Origin: Aquipuribacter sp. SD81 | Lineage (GTDB): Bacteria; Actinomycetota; Actinomycetes; Actinomycetales; JBBAYJ01 | Reading direction: 5' to 3' | NCBI RefSeq assembly: GCF_037153975.1 | Contig: NZ_JBBAYJ010000023.1 | Coordinates: 1 to 64,000 of the forward strand | Length of the DNA: 64,000 nt | In this document: piece by piece, positions 1-7,865 of the stretch | Layout: the number at the start of each line of letters is the position of its first letter | Position numbering within the stretch: position 1 is the stretch's first letter | The notes under the pieces: model-generated | Told to the model about the DNA's origin: nothing | The model's database searches: none | Seen by the model: the letters and a program-made list of their open reading frames with translations, nothing else | Program-made: the position numbers and the translations under genes

Positions 1-2466
1 GCCGGCGCTGCGGGCGGCGCCCGCGGGGGCGCGGCCGGCGGTGGCTACGGGTCGGGGGGCTACGGGTCGGGGGGCTACGGGTCGGGACGTCCCGCGGGCC
101 CCGGTGGTGGCGGCCGCGCGGGTGGTGCGGGCGGGCCCGGTCGTCCGGGCGGGCCGGGGCGTCCCGGTGGTCGGGCCGGTGGTCCGGGTGGGGCGGGGCG
201 TCCGCCGGCGCGTCCGCGCCGGCACTGGTTCCGCCGGACGCTGCAGGTGCTCGGCATCCTGCTGCTCGTCGCGGTGCTGCTCGGCGCCGCCGCCGTCGGC
301 ATCGCCTACGCCCGCACGACGGTCCCCGACCCCAACGAGGCGGTCGGCGCGCAGACCACGACCGTGTACTACGCCGACGGCGAGACGGTGCTCGGCACCT
401 TCGCGGAGATCGACCGCACGATCGTCGAGGGCGAGGGCATCCCCGAGACCGTCAGGCAGGCCGTCGTGGCGGCCGAGGACCGCACGTTCTACGACAACCC
501 GGGCATCAGCCCGACGGGCATCGCGCGCGCCGCGTGGGGCATCGTCAGCGGCGAGCCGGCCGGCGGCGGGTCGACTATCACCCAGCAGTACGTGAAGAAC
601 TACTTCCTCACCTCCGACCAGACGGTCCAGCGCAAGGTGCGGGAGATCTTCATCGCGCTCAAGGTCGAGCAGCGCCTGAGCAAGGACCAGATCCTCACCG
701 ACTACCTCAACACCGTGTACTTCGGCCGCAACGCCTACGGCATCGAGGCGGCCGCGCAGGCCTACTTCGGGCTGCCCGCGAGCGAGCTCGACCTCGCCCA
801 GGCGTCGCTGCTCGCCGGGCTGCTGCCCGCACCGAACAGCTACGACCCCCGCGTCGACCCCGAGGCGGCGCAGTCGCGGTTCGACTACGTGCGCGAGGGC
901 CTCGTCGCCACCGGCGAGCTCACCCAGGCCGAGGCGGACGCCCTCGAGCTGCCCGAGACCGTCGAGCCCGAGACCTCCTCGCGCTACGAGGGGTCGCGCG
1001 GGTACCTGCTCGAGGCGGCCCGCGAGGAGCTCGTCGAGCTCGGCTACCCCGAGAACGAGATCGACACCGGTGGCTACCGGGTCGTCACGACGTTCTCCAC
1101 CCGGGTCCAGGACGCCGTCGAGGCCGCGGTCGAGAGCGGGCTGCCGAGCGAGGAGGAGCTCGACGGCGAGACGCTGCCGGAGGGGCTGCGCGTCGGCGCG
1201 GTGACGATCGACCCGGCCACGGGCGGCGTGCTCGGCATGTACGGCGGGGAGGACCTCACCGAGGAGCGCAACCACGCGACGAAGGACATCCTGCAGGCCG
1301 GGTCCACGTTCAAGCCGTTCACGCTCGTGGGCGCGCTGGAGCAGGGCGTGCCGCTGTCGCAGACCTTCGACGGCGACTCGGGCCGGGAGTTCGACGGCTA
1401 CGACCAGCCGGTGCGGAACTTCGGCGGGATCGACTACGGCACCGTCGACCTCGTCGACGCGACCGCCAACTCCGTCAACACCGCCTACGTCGCGCTCAAC
1501 TCCGAGATCGGGCCCGAGACGACGGTCGACGTCGCCCTGCGCGCCGGCCTGCCCGAGGACACCGCCGGGCTGGAGCCGTTCCTGTCCAACGTGCTCGGCG
1601 CGGCGTCGCCGCGCGTGGTCGACATGGCGCAGGCGTACTCGACCTTCGCGGCGCAGGGCGTGCGGCGGGAGTGGCACACCATCGCCCGGGTCGAGCAGCC
1701 GAACGGCGCGGTGGCCTACGAGCCCGACGTCGAGGGCTCCCGGGTCTTCGACGCCGACGTCATGGCCGACGCGACGTACGCCCTCACCCAGGTCGTCGAG
1801 CGCGGCTCCGGCGACACGGCGCAGTCGCTCGACCGGCCCGTGGCCGGCAAGACCGGCACGTCCCAGGCCGGCCGCTCGGCCTGGTTCGTCGGGTACACGC
1901 CGCAGCTGGTGACCGCGGTCGGCATCTACCAGGTCGACGAGGAGGGGAACCCCGTCAAGATCGAGATCCCGGGCCGCGAGACCACGACGGGCGGCTCCTT
2001 CCCGCTCGACATCTGGACCGACCTCATGGCCGCCGCGCTCGAGGGCGAGGAGGTCCTGGACTTCCCCGAGCGCTCGCAGGCCGTGCCGTCGCCCACGCGC
2101 GAGTTCTCCCGCGACCCGGCGCCGGAGCCCGAGCCGGAGCCCGTGGACACGGCCCCCGAGCCGGAGGTGGTGACCGAGACGGTGACGGAGGAGCCGACCC
2201 CCACGCCGACGCCGACCCCCACCCCCACCCCGACCCCCACGCCGACCGAGACGGCCACGCCGACCACGACCCCCACGCCGACGGAGGACCCGGAGCCCGA
2301 GCCGGAGCCCGAGCCGGAGCCGTCCGGCGGTCCCGGTGACGGCGGGGCCGGTGGCGGCGGTGGCGGCGGTGGCGGCGGTGGCGGCGGTGGCGGGGCCGGC
2401 GGTGGTGGTGCCGGCGGCGGCGGCGGTGGACGTCCCGCCCCGCCGAGCATCGGTCCCCTGCCGTGA
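1..2466 (+). CDS. ponA: Bifunctional penicillin-binding protein (class A PBP), 5' end outside window
   Basis: Peptidoglycan glycosyltransferase/transpeptidase. The frame is open from the first base, so the true start lies upstream; the ATG-like start at 247 is only internal. Residues counted from the window start: a cytoplasmic Gly/Arg-rich tail with GYGSG repeats (1-75), one membrane anchor (about 80-105), the GT51 domain with catalytic Glu159 in AAEDRTFY and the GGGSTITQQ motif, and the transpeptidase domain with STFK (Ser435), SVN (491) and KTGT (617). The C-terminus is low complexity: PEPEPEP, a long TP repeat, then poly-Gly. It overlaps the next gene by GTGA. Synteny with Rv0050 (ponA1) supports the name. 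The poly-Gly and TP tracts are slippage-prone and would be typical of an extracytoplasmic linker. Confidence 0.95.
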   Translation, partial: AGAAGGARGGAAGGGYGSGGYGSGGYGSGRPAGPGGGGRAGGAGGPGRPGGPGRPGGRAGGPGGAGRPPARPRRHWFRRTLQVLGILLLVAVLLGAAAVGIAYARTTVPDPNEAVGAQTTTVYYADGETVLGTFAEIDRTIVEGEGIPETVRQAVVAAEDRTFYDNPGISPTGIARAAWGIVSGEPAGGGSTITQQYVKNYFLTSDQTVQRKVREIFIALKVEQRLSKDQILTDYLNTVYFGRNAYGIEAAAQAYFGLPASELDLAQASLLAGLLPAPNSYDPRVDPEAAQSRFDYVREGLVATGELTQAEADALELPETVEPETSSRYEGSRGYLLEAAREELVELGYPENEIDTGGYRVVTTFSTRVQDAVEAAVESGLPSEEELDGETLPEGLRVGAVTIDPATGGVLGMYGGEDLTEERNHATKDILQAGSTFKPFTLVGALEQGVPLSQTFDGDSGREFDGYDQPVRNFGGIDYGTVDLVDATANSVNTAYVALNSEIGPETTVDVALRAGLPEDTAGLEPFLSNVLGAASPRVVDMAQAYSTFAAQGVRREWHTIARVEQPNGAVAYEPDVEGSRVFDADVMADATYALTQVVERGSGDTAQSLDRPVAGKTGTSQAGRSAWFVGYTPQLVTAVGIYQVDEEGNPVKIEIPGRETTTGGSFPLDIWTDLMAAALEGEEVLDFPERSQAVPSPTREFSRDPAPEPEPEPVDTAPEPEVVTETVTEEPTPTPTPTPTPTPTPTPTETATPTTTPTPTEDPEPEPEPEPEPSGGPGDGGAGGGGGGGGGGGGGGGAGGGGAGGGGGGRPAPPSIGPLP

Positions 2467-3884
2467 GCGCACCGGTCGTGGCGCCGACCCGTCACGACCC
2501 CTTCGCCCGCTGGGCCAGCCGCGTCCTCGGCGGCCCGGCGGGCTCGCGCCTGGCCTCGCCCGCCCACCCGTGGTGGTCGGCGGGGCGCGTGCTCGCCCTC
2601 GTCGCGGCGGTGACCGGGGCGCTCGCGCTCGTGCGGCTCGAGCACTGCCGCACGGCCGGGTGGACGACCCCCGGGCAGTTCGTCCACACGTGCTACAGCG
2701 ACGTCGCCGTGGTCTACGCGACGATCGGGGGCACGCCCGCCGCGGTGCTCGGGCTGGGCGCGGAGGCGGGCGACGGCGTCGGCCAGCCCGCGCTCACGAC
2801 GTTCCTGCTCGGCCTGGTCGCGCTGGTCGCGGTCCCGGTCGAGCGCGTGGCCGCCGCCGTCGCCCCGGCGGCCGAGGGGGTCGACCTCGGCCCCCGGGTG
2901 TTCCTCGACGTGTACGCGGTGCTCGCCGCCGCCGCGCTCGTCGCGCTCGTCCTCGCGGTCGCGCGCCTGGCCGGGTCGCGGCCGTGGGACGCGCTGCTCG
3001 TCGCCGTCAGCCCGGTGGTCCTGCTGTCGGGGCTCGTCTCCGCCGACCTCCTCGGCGTCGCCCTCGGGGCGCTGGCGGTGGTGGCGTGGGCGCGGGAGCG
3101 CCCCGTGCTCGCCGGTGCGGTGCTGGGGCTCGCGGTCGCCGCCCGCTTCCACGTGGTGCTCGTCGCGCTCGCGCTGCTGCTGCTCGCGCTGCGCGGGCAG
3201 CGGGTGCGGGAGGCCGTGACGACCGTGTCGACCGCCGCGTTCACGTGGGCCGTCGTCAACCTGCCCCTCGCGGTGCTCGCGCCACAGGCGTGGACCGCCC
3301 CCGCGCGCGGCTGGTGGTCCTCCGACGCCGGCTACGGCTCGCTCATGGTGCTGCCCCGCCTGCTCGCCGACGAGGGCGTCGCGGTGCGGGTCCCGACCGG
3401 CGCGCAGACGGCCCTCGCGCAGGCGGTGCTGACCGCGGTCGTCGTCGGGGCCGTCGCGGTGTGGGTGCTGTCGGCCCCGGTGGCCCCCCGCCTGCCGGTC
3501 GTCGTGCTCGTCCTCGTCGCCCTCAGCCTGCTGGTGTCGAAGACCGTGCCCGTGCAGGCCTCGCTGTGGCTGCTGCCGTGGGCGGCGCTCGCGGTCCCCC
3601 GCTGGCGGGACCACCTGTGGTGGTGGGCGGCCGAGGCCGCGTACGTCGTCGCGGTGTGGCAGTTCCTCGTCGGGCTGTCGCAGTCCGACCGGGCGCTGCC
3701 GCCGGGCTTCTACGCCGCGCTGCTCGTCGGGCGCCTCGCCGCCGTCGCGTGGCTCGCCTGGTGCGCGTGGCAGCGCGACCGGCACCCGGCCTCCGACGAC
3801 GTCCGGCAGGCAGCCGGCGGGGGTGACCCGACCGCCGGTGTCCTCGCCCGCGGGCAGGACCGTCCCCTCGTCCGCTTCACGTAG
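2463..3884 (+). CDS. Polytopic membrane glycosyltransferase (GT87/DUF2029-like)
   Basis: A 473-residue integral membrane protein with about ten hydrophobic segments, starting at a GTG that overlaps the stop of the PBP gene (GTGA). The CYSDV-x-VVY stretch near residue 80 sits where GT-C fold mannosyltransferases carry their acidic loop motif after the first membrane helix. In M. tuberculosis the same position between ponA1 and rpsF holds Rv0051, a membrane protein of this type. A polyprenyl-phosphate-sugar-dependent transfer to a cell-envelope glycan is the likely role; donor and acceptor are unknown. Translational coupling to the PBP suggests a shared envelope function. The family assignment is by topology and synteny, not by a clear catalytic motif. 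Confidence 0.75.
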   Translation: MSAPVVAPTRHDPFARWASRVLGGPAGSRLASPAHPWWSAGRVLALVAAVTGALALVRLEHCRTAGWTTPGQFVHTCYSDVAVVYATIGGTPAAVLGLGAEAGDGVGQPALTTFLLGLVALVAVPVERVAAAVAPAAEGVDLGPRVFLDVYAVLAAAALVALVLAVARLAGSRPWDALLVAVSPVVLLSGLVSADLLGVALGALAVVAWARERPVLAGAVLGLAVAARFHVVLVALALLLLALRGQRVREAVTTVSTAAFTWAVVNLPLAVLAPQAWTAPARGWWSSDAGYGSLMVLPRLLADEGVAVRVPTGAQTALAQAVLTAVVVGAVAVWVLSAPVAPRLPVVVLVLVALSLLVSKTVPVQASLWLLPWAALAVPRWRDHLWWWAAEAAYVVAVWQFLVGLSQSDRALPPGFYAALLVGRLAAVAWLAWCAWQRDRHPASDDVRQAAGGGDPTAGVLARGQDRPLVRFT

Positions 3885-3937
3885 GCCCGCGACCCGGACC
3901 CCGCCGCAGGTGGTACGGGGACCCGCGGCCGTGGCGG

Positions 3938-3943
3938 TACCAT
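3938..3943 (+). promoter_or_regulatory. Possible -10 element of the rpsF operon
   Basis: TACCAT fits TANNNT and lies about 130 nt before the rpsF start, leaving room for the structured leader at 4022-4058. No convincing -35 hexamer is visible at 17-18 bp, so this is weak. Confidence 0.3.
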
Positions 3944-4021
3944 CGAGGCTTGTGCCTCGGGCCCCGCGCCCGGGCCGGACCGCCCTCCGACGGGCACCGG
4001 TCGGCACGACGCACGCACCCT

Positions 4022-4058
4022 CCTGCCACGGATCGCCCGTGGCCGACGAGACCACAGG
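4022..4058 (+). promoter_or_regulatory. Candidate S6:S18 ribosomal-protein mRNA leader
   Basis: Just before rpsF the RNA can form an upper hairpin, CCACGG (4026-4031) with CCGTGG (4037-4042), loop ATCGC. A CCG-containing internal strand (CCGACGAGACCA, 4043-4054) follows, then a lower stem CCTG (4022-4025) with CAGG (4055-4058). CAGG overlaps the Shine-Dalgarno AGGAGG (4056-4061). A hairpin flanked by an unpaired CCG is the published signature of the rpsF leader bound by the S6:S18 complex in other bacteria, and rpsF and rpsR are in this same operon. The match is by eye; no covariance test was possible. Confidence 0.5.
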
Positions 4059-4073
4059 AGGTGGGTACCTGAC

Positions 4074-4364
4074 ATGCGTCAGTACGAACTCATGATCATC
4101 CTCGACTCGGACCTCGAGGAGCGCACCGTGGGCCCGAGCCTCGAGCGCTACCTCTCGGTCATCCGCGAGGCGGGCGGCAGCGTCGACGAGGTCGACGTGT
4201 GGGGCCGGCGCCGCATGGCCTACCCCATCAACAAGAAGAACGAGGGCATCTACGCCGTCGTCACCATGAAGGCCGAGCCCGCGGCCGCGCTGGAGCTCGA
4301 CCGCCAGCTCAACCTCAACGAGTCGGTCGTCCGGACGAAGCTCATCCGGCCCGACGCCCGCTGA
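4074..4364 (+). CDS. rpsF: 30S ribosomal protein S6
   Basis: A 96-residue protein with the S6 hallmarks [10 protein letters not shown] at the start and [16 protein letters not shown] in the middle, binding 16S rRNA together with S18 in the platform of the small subunit. The ATG is preceded by AGGAGGTG at good spacing. It heads the rpsF-ssb-rpsR-rplI operon. The preceding leader can pair with the ribosome binding site, which suggests autogenous translational control by S6:S18. Confidence 0.98.
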   Translation: MRQYELMIILDSDLEERTVGPSLERYLSVIREAGGSVDEVDVWGRRRMAYPINKKNEGIYAVVTMKAEPAAALELDRQLNLNESVVRTKLIRPDAR

Positions 4365-4378
4365 CGAGGAGGACGAGC

Positions 4379-4984
4379 ATGGCCGGAGAGACCATCGTCA
4401 CCATCGTCGGCAACCTCACCGGCGACCCGGAGCTGCGGTTCACGCCGTCCGGGTCCGCCGTCGCCAACTTCACCGTCGCGAGCACGCCCCGCACGTTCGA
4501 CCGGCAGTCGAACGAGTGGAAGGACGGCGAGACGCTGTTCATGCGCTGCTCGATCTGGCGGGAGGCCGCCGAGAACGTCGCGGAGTCCCTCACCAAGGGC
4601 ACGCGCGTCGTCGTCACGGGCCGCATGAAGTCGCGCTCCTTCCAGACCAAGGAGGGCGAGAACCGCACCGTCATCGAGCTGGAGGCCGACGAGATCGGCC
4701 CGTCGCTGCGCTACGCGACCGCGAAGGTCAACCGCACCCAGCGCGGGGGCGGCGGCTTCGGCGGCGGCCAGCAGGGCGGCGGCCAGGGCGGCCAGGGAGG
4801 CTGGTCCGGCGGCGGTCAGGGCGGTCAGGGCGGTCAGGGCGGCCAGCAGGGCGGCCAGGGCGGCTGGTCCGGCGGCGGTCAGGGCGGCCAGCAGGGCGGC
4901 GGTCAGGGCGGCTACGCCGACCCGTGGGCGACCGGCCCGGCGGCCGGTGGCTACGCCGGCGGGGACGACGAGCCCCCCTTCTGA
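4379..4984 (+). CDS. ssb: Single-stranded DNA-binding protein
   Basis: A 201-residue SSB. The ATG at 4379 follows GAGGAGG and is 14 nt after the rpsF stop; a longer open frame upstream only overlaps rpsF. Residues 1-115 form the OB fold ([41 protein letters not shown]). Residues 122-190 are a disordered Gly/Gln linker with near-exact internal repeats built from GGQGGQ and GGWSGGG. The last residues, GDDEPPF, are the acidic tip used by SSB to recruit partner proteins. It coats single-stranded DNA at the replication fork. The linker repeats are nearly identical at DNA level and may vary in length between strains. Confidence 0.98.
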   Translation: MAGETIVTIVGNLTGDPELRFTPSGSAVANFTVASTPRTFDRQSNEWKDGETLFMRCSIWREAAENVAESLTKGTRVVVTGRMKSRSFQTKEGENRTVIELEADEIGPSLRYATAKVNRTQRGGGGFGGGQQGGGQGGQGGWSGGGQGGQGGQGGQQGGQGGWSGGGQGGQQGGGQGGYADPWATGPAAGGYAGGDDEPPF

Positions 4985-5001
4985 CCGAACCGTGACCTCG
5001 C

Positions 5002-5024
5002 ACCGTCGGCCCGCGGGCCGACGG
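5002..5024. other. Palindromic hairpin between ssb and rpsR
   Basis: CCGTCGGCCC / GGGCCGACGG form a 10-bp perfect stem around a 2-3 nt centre in the 141-bp spacer. It could be a partial terminator or an mRNA processing/stability element that lowers or separates rpsR-rplI expression. No U-tract follows. Confidence 0.4.
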
Positions 5025-5125
5025 CACCCGGCGGCCGAGGCCGTCACCCCGGCCCGAGGGCCGGCCGAGAGAACTGACACGGCGCGCACGCGCGCCGGGT
5101 ACCCGAACCGAGACGAGGAGTGATC

Positions 5126-5371
5126 GTGGCTGCCGCCAAGAAGCCGGTGCTGCGCAAGCCCAAGAAGAAGCTGAACCCGCTGAAGACCGCGGGTGTCGAC
5201 TACATCGACTACAAGGACACCGCCCTGCTGCGGAAGTTCATCTCCGACCGGGGCAAGATCCGCGCCCGCCGGGTCACGGGTGTGACGGTGCAGCAGCAGC
5301 GTCAGATCGCCCAGGCCATCAAGAACGCGCGCGAGATGGCGCTGCTGCCGTACTCGAGCTCCGGTCGCTGA
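5126..5371 (+). CDS. rpsR: 30S ribosomal protein S18
   Basis: An 81-residue S18 with the conserved [19 protein letters not shown] block and [10 protein letters not shown]-terminus. The GTG at 5126 is chosen over an in-frame GTG at 5120 because GACGAGGAG (5112-5120) gives a 5-nt spacing to it. The N-terminal zinc-ribbon cysteines found in the C+ form of S18 are absent ([12 protein letters not shown]), so this is the zinc-independent type common in many actinobacteria. It binds S6 and 16S rRNA. Confidence 0.97.
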   Translation: MAAAKKPVLRKPKKKLNPLKTAGVDYIDYKDTALLRKFISDRGKIRARRVTGVTVQQQRQIAQAIKNAREMALLPYSSSGR

Positions 5372-5385
5372 GGGAGGACCCCGAG

Positions 5386-5832
5386 ATGAAGCTCATCCTC
5401 ACCCAGGAGGTCGACGGGCTCGGCGAGCCCGGCGACGTCGTCGAGGTCAAGGACGGCTACGGCCGCAACTTCCTCCTGCCCCGCAGCCTCGCCACGCCGT
5501 GGACCAAGGGCGGCGAGGCGCAGGTCACCGCCATCCAGCGGGCCCGTCGTTCGCGCGAGATCGCGAGCGTGGAGGAGGCGCAGACCGTCCGCGCCCGCCT
5601 GCAGGAGACCCCCGTGCAGCTGCAGGCCAAGGCCGGCGCGAGCGGCCGCCTGTTCGGCGCCGTCACGCCCGCCGACGTCGCCACGGCCCTCGAGGCCGCG
5701 GGCGCGCCGTCGGTGGACCGCCGCAAGGTCGTGATCGGCCAGCCGATCAAGTCCCTCGGCAGCTACACGGTGCAGGTGCGCCTGCACCCCGACGTCACCG
5801 CGAGCGTGGACGTCGAGGTCGTCGCCGGCTGA
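5386..5832 (+). CDS. rplI: 50S ribosomal protein L9
   Basis: A 148-residue L9: N-terminal rRNA-binding domain ([33 protein letters not shown]), a connecting helix, and a C-terminal domain (residues about 75-148). GGGAGG precedes the ATG, and the gene starts 14 nt after the rpsR stop, so the two are cotranscribed. Last gene of the operon, followed by a terminator-like hairpin. Confidence 0.97.
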   Translation: MKLILTQEVDGLGEPGDVVEVKDGYGRNFLLPRSLATPWTKGGEAQVTAIQRARRSREIASVEEAQTVRARLQETPVQLQAKAGASGRLFGAVTPADVATALEAAGAPSVDRRKVVIGQPIKSLGSYTVQVRLHPDVTASVDVEVVAG

Positions 5833-5853
5833 CGTCGGCACGCGCCCCACGGA

Positions 5854-5885
5854 GGAGGGCGGTCCGCTGCGGCGGGCCGCCCTCC
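5854..5885. terminator. Hairpin after rplI
   Basis: GGAGGGCGG (5854-5862) pairs with CCGCCCTCC (5877-5885). It lies between the convergent rplI and MATE genes and could end transcription from both. No T-tract, as is usual in GC-rich actinobacteria. Confidence 0.55.
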
Positions 5886-5949
5886 GCCGTCTCCGGGTGC
5901 GCGTGGAGCGGGTTCGAGGTGGGTTCGGGGCGGGTCGGGTTCGGTCCGG

Positions 5950-7335
5950 TCACCCGGCGCCGAGCACGAGCCAGCCGTCGGAGCGGGCCCGCAGCCCGAG
6001 CGTGACGGCCCGGGCGGCCATGTAGCCGCCGGCGAAGGCGACCCACAGCAGGACCAGCCCGACCGTCCCCCGAAGCCCGGCCAGCGGCACGACCGCGAGG
6101 AGGGGCGCGTAGGCGAGCAGCGCGAGGACGCCCGCCCGGGCGAGGTAGGCGCCGTCCCCCGCACCGATGAGCACGCCGTCGAGCACGAACACGTAGCCCG
6201 CGAGCGGTGCGGTGGCGCCGACCACGAGCAGGCCGGCGGTGATGCCGGCGCGGACGTCGGCGGAGTCGCTGAACAGCCACGGCAGCACCGGGGAGGCCGC
6301 GGCCACGAGCCCGCCGAGGACGGCGCCGCCACCGACCCCCCACCGCACCATGAGACGGGTCGTCGCCCGCGTGCCCTCGGCGTCGCCCGCCCCGAGGCTG
6401 CGGCCGGTGAGCGCCTGCGCCGCGATGGCGAGCGCGTCGAGGGCGAAGGCCCCGAACGTCCAGCACGTGAAGACGACCTGGTGCGCCGCCAGCGAGGGGG
6501 CGCCGGTCGTGGCGGCCACGGCGACGGTCGCGAGCAGCGCGCCGCGCAGGGTCACCGTCCGCAGCAGCAGCGGGACCCCGCCTCGGGCGGCGGCGAGGAC
6601 GCCCGCGCCGTGCGGGCGCAGCGGTGCGTCGTGCCGTCGGGCCCCGCGGACCACGAGGACGACGAGCCACAGGGCCATCGTCGACTGGGCCACCACCGTG
6701 CCCCAGGCGGAGCCGGCGATGCCGAGCGCGGGCAGGGGACCGGGCCCGTGCACGAGCACGAGGGACAGGACCGCGTTCCACGTGAAACCGACCGCCGCGA
6801 CCACGAGCGGGGTGCGGGTGTCCTGCAGGCCCCGCAGCACGCCGGTGGCGGCGAGGACGAGCAGCATCGCCGGCACGCCGGCCATCGACACGGCGAGGTA
6901 GGTCCTCGCCTCGGCCGCGACGCCGTCGGCGACGCCGAAGGCCGCGACCACGGTCGGTGTGGCGAGGGCGCCGACGACCGCCACGACGAGACCGGTGCCG
7001 AGCGCGAGCCAGCACCCGTCGACACCGACGGCGAGCGCGCGGCGGAGCTCACCCGCCCCCAGGCGGCGTGCGACCGATGCGGTCGTGCCGTAGGCGAGGA
7101 CGACGAAGAGGCCGACGAGCGTCGACAGCACGGCGGAGGCGACGCCGAGCCCGGCGAGGGACTCGGTCCCGAGCGCGCCGACGATCGCGGTGTCCGTGAG
7201 GAGGAACAGCGGCTCGACGACGAGGGCGCCGAGCGCGGGGACGGCGAGGGCGAGGACCTCGCGCGGACCGGCGGCGGGCGGCGCGGGCACGGGGCCGGGC
7301 ACCGGCTGACCAGCGGTTGTCTCGGGCGGGGGCAC
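5950..7335 (-). CDS. MATE family efflux transporter (DinF-like)
   Basis: A 461-residue protein with about 12 membrane segments. The start REVLALAVPALGALVVEPLF is typical of DinF/NorM exporters, and the TDTAIVGALGTESLAGLG and YGTTASVARRLGAG motifs follow. Such proteins export cationic drugs, flavins or metabolites in exchange for Na+ or H+. I chose the GTG at 7335: it gives the usual family length, whereas the frame continues upstream through the promoter region with non-membrane, Arg-rich sequence. It is divergent from dnaB across a 530-bp spacer, as often seen for the gene between rplI and dnaB in actinobacteria. The substrate cannot be inferred. Confidence 0.9.
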   Translation of the reverse strand: MPPPETTAGQPVPGPVPAPPAAGPREVLALAVPALGALVVEPLFLLTDTAIVGALGTESLAGLGVASAVLSTLVGLFVVLAYGTTASVARRLGAGELRRALAVGVDGCWLALGTGLVVAVVGALATPTVVAAFGVADGVAAEARTYLAVSMAGVPAMLLVLAATGVLRGLQDTRTPLVVAAVGFTWNAVLSLVLVHGPGPLPALGIAGSAWGTVVAQSTMALWLVVLVVRGARRHDAPLRPHGAGVLAAARGGVPLLLRTVTLRGALLATVAVAATTGAPSLAAHQVVFTCWTFGAFALDALAIAAQALTGRSLGAGDAEGTRATTRLMVRWGVGGGAVLGGLVAAASPVLPWLFSDSADVRAGITAGLLVVGATAPLAGYVFVLDGVLIGAGDGAYLARAGVLALLAYAPLLAVVPLAGLRGTVGLVLLWVAFAGGYMAARAVTLGLRARSDGWLVLGAG

Positions 7336-7361
7336 GGTCGTCGGCTCTCGTCGTCGGACGG

Positions 7362-7659
7362 TGTGGACAGCGTGTGGACAACGGACGGGCCGACACCGGG
7401 CGCCGCAGGTCGGCGACCGGGCGATTCTGCCGCACACCGCGTGCCGCTCCTCCGCGCCCGAGGCGTGGACACGCGCCGTCCACCGCGCCACGAGTTTTCC
7501 TCCACACCCCCGGTGGGGGTGTTCCTGCTGGTCAGAGCGTTGATCGTCGCAGAAGTCGCGAGCGCGCCGGTGTGTCGTCCACAGAGCCGTCCACAGAGGT
7601 GGACAACGCGGCCTGCGGTTGCGCTGCACGGTCGTCCGGCCGTCCCCAGACCGTCCACA
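7362..7659. promoter_or_regulatory. Cluster of DnaA-box-like sites upstream of dnaB
   Basis: The 530-bp gene-free spacer 7336-7865 holds one perfect actinobacterial DnaA box, TTGTCCACA on the minus strand (7373-7381). Close variants are CTGTCCACA (minus, 7362-7370), TCGTCCACA (plus, 7575-7583), CCGTCCACA (plus, 7587-7595), TTGTCCACC (minus, 7598-7606) and CCGTCCACA (plus, 7651-7659). They form two clumps, at 7362-7381 and 7575-7606, and one single site. The rest of the spacer shows no convincing gene. Confidence 0.6.
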
Positions 7660-7865
7660 GGCCCTGTGCACGACGGGCTTGGCGCGTCGCGGTGCGGCCC
7701 CCTAGCGTCGCGCCCCGGACCACCTCGGAGCGAGGGCGTCGTGGGGGTCGCCGGCCTCCGCACGACCATGTGTCCGGGGGAAGGCGTAGACCGGAGGGCG
7801 ACACGCGGACGGTCGTCGCGAGACGGCCGAGGGCGACGGGGGCACCCCCGGGGAGGGATGGGGAC

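Noticed and set aside
7336-7865. The DnaA-box region as the chromosomal origin
   Set aside because: dnaA, dnaN and an AT-rich unwinding region are not present here; in related genomes oriC lies next to dnaA some 60 kb away.
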